This document shows, piece after piece, positions 21,971 through 29,943 of a stretch of DNA of 33,834 nt. The notes below the pieces were generated by a model. That model did no database searches. It saw only the letters and a program-made list of their open reading frames with translations, and was not told where the DNA came from. Position 1 is the stretch's first letter. Every line of letters starts with the position of its first letter. The DNA is from Bacteroidetes bacterium UBA6221. GTDB taxonomy: Bacteria > Bacteroidota > Bacteroidia > Chitinophagales > Chitinophagaceae. The stretch spans positions 1 through 33,834 of the forward strand of contig DISB01000002.1 in the NCBI GenBank assembly GCA_002421685.1, given 5' to 3'. The translations under genes and the position numbers were made by a program.

Positions 21971-23248
21971 ATGACGAATATTTCCAGATATATTGCCATA
22001 GTTGCGTTACTTACTTTATCGGCTTTCCAGGCACATGCCGCCAGGATATTTATACCAATGAACGCCGGGGAGCAGGCTAATCACCTGAAAGCCTATGGTA
22101 TAGCCTACGCCGCATTGCAAAAAGAAATAGAGGTTGATTGGCTGTTAAACTACGAGGGCGGCAGTTTCTGCATGGTGCAGACCGAGTTTATTGAAAGGCT
22201 GTGTAAACTGCGCGGTGTCAGCTACCAGGTAATGAGCGATGCGCAGTACAATGGTATTCTGAACACCATTTCAGACCCGGATTACAATGGCGATATCATC
22301 AAGCTGGAAAAAGCGCCTAAAATAGCCGTGTATACGCCCAAAGGGAAGCAGCCCTGGGATGATGCGGTGACCCTTGTTCTCACTTATGCAGAAATACCTT
22401 ATGACGAGATTTACGATGATGAAGTATTGCTGGAGAAATTGCCCGAATACGACTGGCTGCACCTGCACCACGAAGATTTTACAGGGCAATATGGTAAATT
22501 CTGGGCTGCTTACCGCAATGCTGCCTGGTTCCAGGAAGATGTGAAAAACAATGAGGCGATAGCTGCCCGGCATGGCTTCAAAAAAGTATCCAAACTGAAA
22601 CTGGCTGTAGCCAAAAAGATACAAGCATTTGTGGCGGGTGGGGGGTACCTCTTTGCCATGTGCTCTGCCACCGATAGCTACGACATAGGCCTTGCGGCGC
22701 AGAATACAGACATCTGCGAGATACCGTTCGATGGCGACCCTTCCAGTCCTAATGCGCAGAATGAACTTGATTTTACGCAGGGTTTCGCTTTTAAAGATTA
22801 TGTGCTCTCGCGCAATCCCTACGAGTACGAGTTCAGCACGATAGACGCCACGCAAACCCGTAACCAGTTCATTAATATGGAAACGGACTATTTCACGCTG
22901 TTTACTTTTTCTGCGAAGTTCGACCCCGTGCCCACTATGCTTTGCCAGAACCACACCACCACGGTAAAAGGCTTTATGGGACAAACCACGGCCTTCCGCA
23001 AAGAAGTGTTAAAGACCAGCGTATTAGTGATGGGGGAATGTAAGCCTGCTAATGAGGCCCGTTACATACACGGAGAGTTTGGCAAAGGCACTTGGACCTT
23101 TTATGGTGGGCACGACCCGGAAGATTATCAACACGCAATAGGCGACCCACCTACCGACCTGAGCCTGCACCCCAATAGTCCCGGCTACAGGTTGATATTG
23201 AATAATGTGCTCTTTCCTGCTGCGAGGAAGAAGCCTAAGAAGACATAG
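21971..23248 (+). CDS. Exported Bacteroidota-conserved protein (often labelled asparagine synthetase B)
   Basis: A 425-residue protein with a signal peptide (MTNISRYIAIVALLTLSAFQAHA). The body has segments that recur almost unchanged in Bacteroidota homologues as I remember them: NHLKAYGIAYAAL, VDWLLNYEGGSF, PKIAVYTPKGKQPWDDAVTL, YDWLHLHHEDFTGQYGKFW, AFVAGGGYLFAMCSATDSYDI and GKGTWTFYGGHDPEDY. Public annotations often call it asparagine synthetase B, but it lacks the N-terminal Cys nucleophile and the PP-loop ATP site, and it is exported, so that name is unlikely to be right. The GGGYLFAMC and GGHDPE segments suggest a glutamine-amidotransferase-like (flavodoxin-like) fold. Confidence 0.8.
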   Translation: MTNISRYIAIVALLTLSAFQAHAARIFIPMNAGEQANHLKAYGIAYAALQKEIEVDWLLNYEGGSFCMVQTEFIERLCKLRGVSYQVMSDAQYNGILNTISDPDYNGDIIKLEKAPKIAVYTPKGKQPWDDAVTLVLTYAEIPYDEIYDDEVLLEKLPEYDWLHLHHEDFTGQYGKFWAAYRNAAWFQEDVKNNEAIAARHGFKKVSKLKLAVAKKIQAFVAGGGYLFAMCSATDSYDIGLAAQNTDICEIPFDGDPSSPNAQNELDFTQGFAFKDYVLSRNPYEYEFSTIDATQTRNQFINMETDYFTLFTFSAKFDPVPTMLCQNHTTTVKGFMGQTTAFRKEVLKTSVLVMGECKPANEARYIHGEFGKGTWTFYGGHDPEDYQHAIGDPPTDLSLHPNSPGYRLILNNVLFPAARKKPKKT

Positions 23249-23291
23249 ACGCAGTAGGATAAGATTCTTTGTTTGGGACTTTGTTGTTTGT

Positions 23292-24353
23292 CTAACCTGC
23301 CATGGTGCTTGTGGCGCTCGCTGTTGGCTCTTCCTTAAGTCGTTTTTTCAGTTTTAATATCGGACTTTCAATAAACCGATAGGAGAGATGCGCAAGGCCG
23401 ACAGTGCACGCGTAAAACAGCGGTAGTTTTATCAGCCACGAATTGTATTTGAGAGGCGGCAGGAAACTAAAATCAATATTGTTCCATACAGGATCAAAGA
23501 CATAAGCTCCCAATATTGCCGCTAATGGCAGATGATAAAGGTATACGCCGTAGGATATTTTACCGATGTATATTGACCATTTGTGTTCCAGCAATTTTTT
23601 GAAAACACCCGTAAAGGCTGTATTGCTGCCCAGGTAAACAAGGCTGAGAGAAAAGATACTGATTCCTACCTGGTTGAACATAAAATAAACTACGATAGCC
23701 AATGCGACAACAGTCCAGAATTTGGCTTTAATATTGGTTGTGTAAAACTCTTTGTGAAACAGCTTTAAATAAGCCAGTAAGGCCCCGAAACAGAGCGAGA
23801 ACATCCGGCTTTGCAACATGATAAAATCACGATAAACCAAAAAGTAGGTGAGTGAGGCAAACATAATGATAAGGATAAAGCCAAATACTGGCTTGCGCCC
23901 GGGTATGAATATGATAATAAATGGCCAGAAAATATAAAACTGCTCTTCCACGCTGAGCGACCATAGATGCCCGAATACTTCTGGCACGGAATTGCCTGAA
24001 ATTGCCGTATAATAATTGACCGTATAGGTAAATGCATAGGCAGCTATATCGTGAAAAGGTGGGTAGGTGAGTAATGAAATCGACAATACCAGGTAGTAGA
24101 TAGGAAATATCCTGAGAAACCTTTTCGCATAAAAATGCCTGATGGCCTTCCATTTAGGCATTGATTGCTCTTTGTTGATTAATAGCCCTTCGGTAATGAG
24201 AAAACCGCTGATGACAAAAAACAGGTCTACGCCGAAATAACCTGCATGAAACAGGCTCCCGATTCCGTATGCGAAATGTTCTATCAGCACAGTTGTAATA
24301 GCGATAAAACGTAAACCATCCATTTGACTATACCAGGTTCTCATCTGAGGCAT
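23292..24353 (-). CDS. Acyltransferase family 3 membrane protein (OafA/YrhL type)
   Basis: A 353-residue integral membrane protein of the acyltransferase-3 family, which moves acetyl or other acyl groups onto lipopolysaccharide, peptidoglycan or sugars. The N-terminus has QMDGLRFIAITTVLIEHF with the family Arg (GLR) and catalytic-type His21, followed by GYFGVDLFFVISGFLITEGLL, and YAKRFLRIFPIYYLVL. About ten hydrophobic segments are visible. LWSLSVEEQFYIFWP (about 127-141) is a hallmark. The substrate is not predictable. It is monocistronic, convergent with the gene at 21971. Confidence 0.92.
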   Translation of the reverse strand: MPQMRTWYSQMDGLRFIAITTVLIEHFAYGIGSLFHAGYFGVDLFFVISGFLITEGLLINKEQSMPKWKAIRHFYAKRFLRIFPIYYLVLSISLLTYPPFHDIAAYAFTYTVNYYTAISGNSVPEVFGHLWSLSVEEQFYIFWPFIIIFIPGRKPVFGFILIIMFASLTYFLVYRDFIMLQSRMFSLCFGALLAYLKLFHKEFYTTNIKAKFWTVVALAIVVYFMFNQVGISIFSLSLVYLGSNTAFTGVFKKLLEHKWSIYIGKISYGVYLYHLPLAAILGAYVFDPVWNNIDFSFLPPLKYNSWLIKLPLFYACTVGLAHLSYRFIESPILKLKKRLKEEPTASATSTMAG

Positions 24354-24514
24354 TATGTTCTAAAAGTTCCAAAATAATCTATAAAAAGGGATTTTCAACC
24401 AGATATATTGAGGAAGTAATGTTCCGGGTGCAAAACTATGCTGATATAGATTTTATGTCTGCCATTTTTGCCATATTAACGCTTCATTATCATGGTAAAC
24501 CCATAGAAACCCAC

Positions 24515-24522
24515 TATCTTTG
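24515..24522 (+). promoter_or_regulatory. -7 element of miaB
   Basis: TATCTTTG is an exact TAnnTTTG, 21 bases upstream of the ATG at 24544. An in-frame TTG at 24520 lies inside this element, which rules it out as the start codon. Confidence 0.6.
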
Positions 24523-24543
24523 CCCACCACAGAATCGGAAAAT

Positions 24544-25998
24544 ATGGCAGGTATCCTTGAAAAGGTGATAGAAGAAAACAGGCAGGGAGAGGCTTATGCC
24601 CCCTTCGCTGCAGACCCTAATGTTTATACTAAGAAATTTTATATAGAGAGCTATGGTTGCCAGATGAACTTCAGCGATAGCGAGATAGTGGCATCTATAC
24701 TGCATGAAGAAGGTTTTGGCCCTACGGGCAACTATACTGAGGCTGACCTGGTGCTGATCAATACCTGCTCCATACGCGAAAAGGCCGAGCAGACCGTTCG
24801 CAACCGCCTTAAAACATTCAGGCAGGTGAAAGAGGACAAGCCGGGTATGCTGATAGGTGTACTGGGCTGCATGGCGGAGCGATTGAAAGCGAAGTTTTTG
24901 GAAGAAGAGAAGCTGGTGGATATAGTCGTAGGCCCCGATGCCTATCGCAGCCTGCCAGGCTTGGTTATCGAAGCGGAAACAGGACAAAAATCTGTAAACG
25001 TGCTGCTGAGCCGCGAGGAAACCTATGCTGATATTTCCCCGGTGCGGTTGGACAGTAATGGTGTAACCGCTTTTGTAAGCATCATGCGGGGCTGCAACAA
25101 TATGTGCACTTTCTGTGTGGTGCCCTTTACCCGTGGCCGTGAGCGCAGCCGCGATGCCGTGAGCATAGTGAACGAGTGCAGGGATTTATTTGAAAGGGGT
25201 TTCAGGGAAGTGACGTTACTGGGGCAGAACGTGGATAGTTATTACCATACTTCCGCTAAGGAGGACGGCAGCCTGGAGGAGGTGACCTTTGCCAAGCTGA
25301 TGGAGCTGGTAGCGCAGATATCACCGTTGTTGCGTGTACGCTTCAGCACCTCTCACCCTAAGGATATAACAGATGATGTACTGCATACCATGGCCAGATA
25401 CCATAACATATGCGAATACATACACCTGCCGGTGCAGAGCGGTAACACACGCATACTCCAGTTGATGAACCGCACTTACACTCGCGAGTGGTACCTGAAC
25501 AAGGTAAAACGCATACGCGAAATAATGCCCGACTGCGGCCTGAGCACCGATGTTATCAGCGGGTTTTGCACAGAAACCGAAGAAGAGCACGAAGAGACGT
25601 TGGACCTGATGGAGCAGTGCCGTTTTGATATGGCCTATATGTTCTCGTACAGCGAAAGACCGGGTACGCTTGCCGAAAGACGTTATACAGATGACGTGCC
25701 CGAAGATGTGAAGAAGCGCAGGCTTACGGAAATCATTAACCTGCAAAACAATCATAGCCGCGAGAGCTATAAAAATGACATAGGCAAAACATTTGAAGTG
25801 CTGATAGAAGGCGACAGTAAGAAAAGTGAGCAAGACTGGTGCGGCCGAAACAGCCAGAACAAAATGATAGTATTCCCCAAAGGAAACTATGATTTAAAGA
25901 AAGGTGATTATGCGATGGTGAAGGTGAACGAAGCAACATCTGCGACGTTGATCGGGGAGATAGTACCCCCCGCCCCTAAAGGGGAGATTGCTAATTAA
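24544..25998 (+). CDS. miaB: tRNA-2-methylthio-N6-dimethylallyladenosine synthase MiaB
   Basis: This radical-SAM enzyme adds the methylthio group to i6A37 of tRNA. The 484-residue protein has the N-terminal UPF0004 domain with cluster ligands Cys39, Cys75 and Cys109 (GCQMN, NTCSIR, GCMAE), the radical-SAM motif Cys184/Cys188/Cys191 (GCNNMCTFC, then VVPFTRGRERSR), the TIM-barrel, and a C-terminal TRAM domain (about 415-470). The start is the ATG at 24544, because the upstream TTG falls in the -7 element. The last 11 residues (VPPAPKGEIAN) are encoded by a copy of the C-rich/G-rich hairpin repeat, so the tail seems to be repeat-derived. The toxin-antitoxin pair begins 6 bases after its stop. 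Confidence 0.97.
   Translation: MAGILEKVIEENRQGEAYAPFAADPNVYTKKFYIESYGCQMNFSDSEIVASILHEEGFGPTGNYTEADLVLINTCSIREKAEQTVRNRLKTFRQVKEDKPGMLIGVLGCMAERLKAKFLEEEKLVDIVVGPDAYRSLPGLVIEAETGQKSVNVLLSREETYADISPVRLDSNGVTAFVSIMRGCNNMCTFCVVPFTRGRERSRDAVSIVNECRDLFERGFREVTLLGQNVDSYYHTSAKEDGSLEEVTFAKLMELVAQISPLLRVRFSTSHPKDITDDVLHTMARYHNICEYIHLPVQSGNTRILQLMNRTYTREWYLNKVKRIREIMPDCGLSTDVISGFCTETEEEHEETLDLMEQCRFDMAYMFSYSERPGTLAERRYTDDVPEDVKKRRLTEIINLQNNHSRESYKNDIGKTFEVLIEGDSKKSEQDWCGRNSQNKMIVFPKGNYDLKKGDYAMVKVNEATSATLIGEIVPPAPKGEIAN
25964..25986. repeat. Solo C-rich hairpin repeat within the miaB 3' end
   Basis: TACCCCCCGCCCCTAAAGGGGAG resembles one arm of the element at 9398-9813 (GTACCCC..., CCCCT/AGGGG stem, GGGGAG). 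It forms CCCC (25973-25976) / GGGG (25981-25984), and it encodes the final residues of MiaB. Confidence 0.6.
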
Positions 25999-26004
25999 AC
26001 AGTA

Positions 26005-26322
26005 ATGATAGCGCTGATAAAAAATAACTTGAACAAGATACAGGATGCATGCAGAGCGCATCATGTACTATCATTATACCTGATAGGCAGCGCTACAAAA
26101 GAAGAGCAGGATTTCACAGCCGAGAGTGATGTTGATTTCCTGTATCGCTTTGATAAAAAAAGTATCGGTGAAATGGATTATGCTGACTATTATTTCGGGC
26201 TTTTAGACACTCTGCAAAAACTTTTGAAACGTAAAGTAGACCTTGTGCCGGAGGAAAAATTAAAAAACCCATATTTCATGGAAAGCATTAATAAAAACAA
26301 ACTCAAAATATATGAATCCTGA
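26005..26322 (+). CDS. MNT-domain nucleotidyltransferase antitoxin (MntA-like)
   Basis: A 105-residue minimal nucleotidyltransferase. In HEPN/MNT modules MntA AMPylates the toxin at a Tyr beside its active site and so neutralises it. The fold is seen in LSLYLIGSAT, then SDVDFLYRF: Gly28-Ser29 and the metal-binding Asp42 and Asp44. The spacing is GS-x12-DxD, two residues longer than the usual x10, so the loop is unusual. The next gene (HEPN toxin) overlaps it by 11 bases, the usual order for translational coupling. It starts 6 bases after miaB, so miaB transcription probably reads into it. Confidence 0.9.
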   Translation: MIALIKNNLNKIQDACRAHHVLSLYLIGSATKEEQDFTAESDVDFLYRFDKKSIGEMDYADYYFGLLDTLQKLLKRKVDLVPEEKLKNPYFMESINKNKLKIYES

Positions 26323-26650
26323 TCAATACAAATTCCTGTATGATATATTGGATTCAATAAACACTATTGAAACTTATATAGCCGATGTCAAGTCACTGGC
26401 TGAATATAAGGGCGACCTTAAAACGATTGATGCGGTTGAAAGAAGGCTTGCAATAATCGGTGAAGCATTATGGAAAGCAGATAAAATTGAAAACCTCGAC
26501 TCAATCACCAATAAAAGTAAGATTATCGGGCTGAGACATATATTAGTTCATGACTATGACCTGATAGATGATGAAGCGATATGGACAATATGCAAGAAAT
26601 ATCTTCCGATATTAAAACAAGAAGTTGGCAGTATTTTACCGAAAAAATAA
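26312..26650 (+). CDS. HEPN-domain RNase toxin HepT-like (DUF86)
   Basis: A 112-residue, mostly helical HEPN protein. The catalytic motif R-x4-H-x-Y is LRHILVHDY, with Arg75, His80 and Tyr82; Tyr82 is the residue that MntA AMPylates in studied pairs. The preceding conserved helix contains AVERRLAIIGEAL. The family acts as a ribonuclease toxin. It overlaps the antitoxin gene, forming one unit. It lies between miaB and the regulator at 26683, probably an insertion into an otherwise housekeeping run (inference). Confidence 0.92.
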   Translation: MNPDQYKFLYDILDSINTIETYIADVKSLAEYKGDLKTIDAVERRLAIIGEALWKADKIENLDSITNKSKIIGLRHILVHDYDLIDDEAIWTICKKYLPILKQEVGSILPKK

Positions 26651-26682
26651 ATAGTCCCATATTCACGGGATTTGGGTAGTAT

Positions 26683-27939
26683 ATGGAATTACAAAGCATA
26701 AAAAACAGGTTTGGAATAATAGGCAACTCACCCGCGCTTAACCATGCGTTGAGCACGGCGGCGCAGGTAGCCAATACCGACCTGTCTGTATTAATAGTAG
26801 GCGAAAGCGGTGTGGGTAAGGAAGCTTTTTCCAACATCATACATGCGCTGTCCTCCCGCAAGCACAATCCTTTTATAGCCGTTAACTGCGGCGCGATACC
26901 CGAAGGCACCATTGACAGCGAATTGTTCGGGCATGAGAAGGGCTCTTTTACAGGTGCTGTGGATGCACGCAAAGGCTATTTTGAAACGGTAAACGGCGGC
27001 ACGATATTCCTGGATGAAATAGGTGAACTGCCGCTGGGCACGCAGGCCCGCCTGCTGCGGGTATTGGAGTCGGGTGAGTTCATCCGTGTTGGTTCATCCA
27101 AAGTACAGAAAACCGATGTGCGTGTAATAGCAGCTACCAATAAAGACCTGCTGGAACTTGCCTTGAGCGGAAAATTCAGGGAGGACCTATATTACAGGCT
27201 TAGTACTGTTCCGATAAGGGTTCCATCGCTGCGCGACAGGAGGGAAGATATTCCACTGCTGTTTCGCAAGTTTGCATCCGACTTTGCAGAGCGTTACCGC
27301 ACACAGGCTATACAGCTTTCCCCCGATGCACAACAGGCTCTGGTCAATTATCCCTGGCCGGGCAATGTGCGCGAACTGAAAAATATAGCTGAACAACTGT
27401 CGGTATTGAGCACTGAAAAAGATGTAAGTGCAGATACGCTTCGTAGCGTTCTTCCCAACGGCAGCAACTCACGTAGCCTTGCCCTGGTGCAGCCGGCCGG
27501 CATACCCATACCCAGTCCCCAGGCCAGTGGAAGCCAATATGACGGCACCACGGAACGGGAAATATTATACAAGCTGTTCTTCGACCTGAAGAAGGATCTG
27601 ACCGACATGAAAAAAATGCTGTATGAGTTAACCGCAGGCCGTGGTTACACTGCTCCTGAGGCTGCAGATGGCATCTTGCCCGCATATAGCCCGGTAGAAC
27701 AGTCTATGCCGCAATATACAACACCGGGTACGCAGGGCCCGATAGTACTGCATCATGCGGATACCATGGCGCATCACGAAGATGTGGAAGAATCACTACT
27801 ACTGGCCGACAGGGAAAAGGAGTTTATCATCAAAGCCCTGAAGAAACATAAGGGTCGCCGCCGCGATGCAGCCAGCGAACTGGGCATATCCGAAAGGACA
27901 TTATACAGGAAAATAAAAGAATACGATATTCAGGAGTAA
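26683..27939 (+). CDS. Sigma-54-type AAA+ transcriptional activator with Fis HTH
   Basis: A 418-residue activator with an AAA+ domain at about 10-245: Walker A GESGVGKE (40-47), the sigma-54 contact loop GSFTGA (87-92, usually GAFTGA), Walker B GGTIFLDE (105-112), and the R-finger region REDLYYRLSTVPIRVPSLRDRREDI. A linker with a short helical stretch (DLKKDLTDMKKMLYEL) leads to a Fis-type helix-turn-helix at the end (RRRDAASELGISERTLYRKI). There is no N-terminal receiver or sensor domain, so activity is not controlled by direct phosphorylation. It starts the run with lptE (gap 13 bases), a TPR-like gene and secG. Confidence 0.93.
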   Translation: MELQSIKNRFGIIGNSPALNHALSTAAQVANTDLSVLIVGESGVGKEAFSNIIHALSSRKHNPFIAVNCGAIPEGTIDSELFGHEKGSFTGAVDARKGYFETVNGGTIFLDEIGELPLGTQARLLRVLESGEFIRVGSSKVQKTDVRVIAATNKDLLELALSGKFREDLYYRLSTVPIRVPSLRDRREDIPLLFRKFASDFAERYRTQAIQLSPDAQQALVNYPWPGNVRELKNIAEQLSVLSTEKDVSADTLRSVLPNGSNSRSLALVQPAGIPIPSPQASGSQYDGTTEREILYKLFFDLKKDLTDMKKMLYELTAGRGYTAPEAADGILPAYSPVEQSMPQYTTPGTQGPIVLHHADTMAHHEDVEESLLLADREKEFIIKALKKHKGRRRDAASELGISERTLYRKIKEYDIQE

Positions 27940-27952
27940 CTTAGACGGGACT

Positions 27953-28456
27953 ATGGCTAACAGGTTATTATTTATTTTTCTGCCCCTTATGCTGTTTGCT
28001 CTTGCAGGTTGTGGTGTATATAGCTTTACCGGTGCCAGTATACAGGGCTCTACCATCAATATTCATATCCTTGACAACAAGGCACGGAATGTGGTGCCGT
28101 CGCTGGCCCCGGCCCTGACGTCGAAAATTCGCAGCAGGATACTTTCTCAAACAGGCCTTTCGCCGGTGAACACTGAAACGGCCGATTATGACATTTCCGG
28201 GGCGATAACCCAATACAATGTGAGTGTGACCGGTGTGCAGAACACGCAGACAGCAAGCCAGAACAGGCTTACGATATCTATTCAAATAAAATTCAAAAAC
28301 AGCTTAGACGAAAAAGCTAACTTTACCGAAACATTTACCAGGTTTGCCGATTTTGCCGCTAACCAGACATTACAGAGTGTAGAGTCCAGGCTGATTGAGG
28401 AAATAGGCGACCAGCTTGCCAATGATATTTTTAATAAAGCATTCGTAAATTGGTAA
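27953..28456 (+). CDS. lptE: LPS assembly lipoprotein LptE
   Basis: LptE is the outer-membrane lipoprotein that plugs LptD for lipopolysaccharide insertion. The 167-residue product has a lipobox (LFALAGC, Cys20) followed by GVYSFTGASIQG, the beta-strand pattern of Bacteroidota LptE (TINIHILDNKARNVVPSLAPALTSKIRSRI in pieces) and a C-terminal helix (SVESRLIEEIGDQLANDIFNKAF). Assignment rests on these features and on its position between a sigma-54-type activator and secG. It begins 13 bases after the regulator. Confidence 0.9.
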   Translation: MANRLLFIFLPLMLFALAGCGVYSFTGASIQGSTINIHILDNKARNVVPSLAPALTSKIRSRILSQTGLSPVNTETADYDISGAITQYNVSVTGVQNTQTASQNRLTISIQIKFKNSLDEKANFTETFTRFADFAANQTLQSVESRLIEEIGDQLANDIFNKAFVNW

Positions 28457-28478
28457 GAGATTTCGTAGTATAGAATAC

Positions 28479-29558
28479 ATGATCACATCATCATCCATAT
28501 CATATGTGTCCCAGATGCTGGAGGAGCCGCATAATATCAACGATGTAGACGCGGAAAGCATCAGGGCTTTGACGGAAACATACCCATATTTTGTACCGGC
28601 CCGCTATATGCAGGCAGCCCAGCAGCATAAGAATGAGCCCTTCTCTAAAGATATGATGGACACAATGCAGTTGTTTTCGTGCAACTCGGTGCTGTACAAT
28701 GAATACCTGCAGGAAGCCCTGGGCGGTGAAGAAGTGGAGTTTAATGCACCCCCGGTGCAACAGCAACCCAGGAAGCAGGTAGCGACAGAAGTGGAGGAGA
28801 CTGAAGAGGAAGTGGCTGAAGATGAAATAGTGGAGGAAGAACCGGCGATAATTGATGAGGGCGTAACAGAAGAATATACAGAACCTGTAGTTGCGAAAGA
28901 TGGGGATGAATTTACAGAAGGTTTTACACCGGCCAACACAGGCTTTGTGCGAGGCAGGAAAACTGAAACACCATTGCCACCGGTTGAAGAAATTATTGAA
29001 GAGCAACCGGCTCCCGCACCTGTAAAGGAGAAACCAACACATATACATGCCAAAAAAGTAGATTGGGATGAAAAGAACGACAACCTGATACCACCTATAT
29101 ATACGGAAGACTACTTCCTGCACCAGGGCATGCATGTATCCAACGATATACCCGAAGATATAGGCGCCCCCGGGCATAGACTAAATATGCAGGATGGGCC
29201 GAAGTCGCTGATGGTAGTGATGAGCTTTTCTGAGTGGCTCATGTATTATAAAAAGAAAAAACAACAGGAAGAAGAAGAGGTGCAGGACCAGAAAGACCTG
29301 CGCACCATGTGGCAGAAGGAGAAGTTGGCAGCCGCGCTGGAAGAGGAAAACGAAGAAATACCCGAGAACGTGTTTGAAATGGCTGTGAATTCAATTACCA
29401 AGGAAGAGAACCTGGTAAGCGAGTCGCTGGCGGAGGTGCTGGTAAAGCAAGGGCGATACGATAGGGCCATAGATATGTATAAGAAATTAAGTTTGCGCAA
29501 ACCGCAAAAAAAGGCTTATTTTGCCCGGAAAATCGAAGAAATATTAAAAGAAAAATAA
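28479..29558 (+). CDS. Hypothetical protein with acidic linker and TPR-like C-terminus
   Basis: A 359-residue protein with no signal peptide. The N-terminal 85 residues are helical (SSSISYVSQMLEEPHNINDV, DAESIRALTETYPYFVPARYMQ, DTMQLFSCNSVLYNEYLQEAL). Residues about 95-200 are Glu/Pro-rich low complexity. The C-terminal part contains LMYYKKKKQQEEEE and one TPR-like motif, LAEVLVKQGRYDRAIDMYKKLSLRKPQKKAYFARKI in two parts (about 316-352). Its position between lptE and secG suggests an envelope-related role, but function is unknown. secG starts 3 bases after its stop. Confidence 0.75.
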   Translation: MITSSSISYVSQMLEEPHNINDVDAESIRALTETYPYFVPARYMQAAQQHKNEPFSKDMMDTMQLFSCNSVLYNEYLQEALGGEEVEFNAPPVQQQPRKQVATEVEETEEEVAEDEIVEEEPAIIDEGVTEEYTEPVVAKDGDEFTEGFTPANTGFVRGRKTETPLPPVEEIIEEQPAPAPVKEKPTHIHAKKVDWDEKNDNLIPPIYTEDYFLHQGMHVSNDIPEDIGAPGHRLNMQDGPKSLMVVMSFSEWLMYYKKKKQQEEEEVQDQKDLRTMWQKEKLAAALEEENEEIPENVFEMAVNSITKEENLVSESLAEVLVKQGRYDRAIDMYKKLSLRKPQKKAYFARKIEEILKEK

Positions 29559-29561
29559 CTT

Positions 29562-29876
29562 ATGGTAACTCTTATTGCGATAGTGATAATGCTGGCTTGT
29601 GTGGTACTGGCGTTCTTTATATTGGTACAGGCGCCTAAAGGTGGTGGCCTTACAGGCACCTTTGGCAGCACTACCTCACAGATAATGGGTGTGAAGCAGT
29701 CTGGTGACGTAATGGAAAAAGGAACCTGGACCACCATGGGCATTATTGCAGGCCTGGCTATAATATCGGTGATGTTCTTCAGTGCACCGGACACTAAAGG
29801 CGACAGGCAACCCGCCCGTACAGGCGCCCCAGCACAACAACAGCAGCAGCAACAACAAGCGCCTGCCAACCAGTAG
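29562..29876 (+). CDS. secG: Preprotein translocase subunit SecG with poly-Gln tail
   Basis: SecG is the small accessory subunit of the SecYEG channel. The 104-residue protein has two membrane helices (about 3-22 and 56-74) joined by the SecG loop VQAPKGGGLTGTFGSTTSQ. The C-terminal tail contains eight consecutive Gln (92-99) in a mix of CAA and CAG codons, flanked by Pro/Ala. The tail is not needed for the family fold and probably varies in length. It follows the upstream gene after 3 bases and ends before a terminator. Confidence 0.93.
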   Translation: MVTLIAIVIMLACVVLAFFILVQAPKGGGLTGTFGSTTSQIMGVKQSGDVMEKGTWTTMGIIAGLAIISVMFFSAPDTKGDRQPARTGAPAQQQQQQQQAPANQ

Positions 29877-29899
29877 CGCATTATCAAATAAGTAATTTG

Positions 29900-29935
29900 T
29901 ACCCGCTCTAAAATATTGGGCGGGTATTTTTATTT
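29900..29935 (+). terminator. Terminator after secG
   Basis: TACCCGC (29900-29906) and GCGGGTA (29920-29926) form a 7-bp stem with a 13-base loop, followed by TTTTTATTTTT. It separates secG from mltG, whose ATG is at 29944, so mltG needs its own promoter or read-through. Confidence 0.8.
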
Positions 29936-29943
29936 TTACGGGG

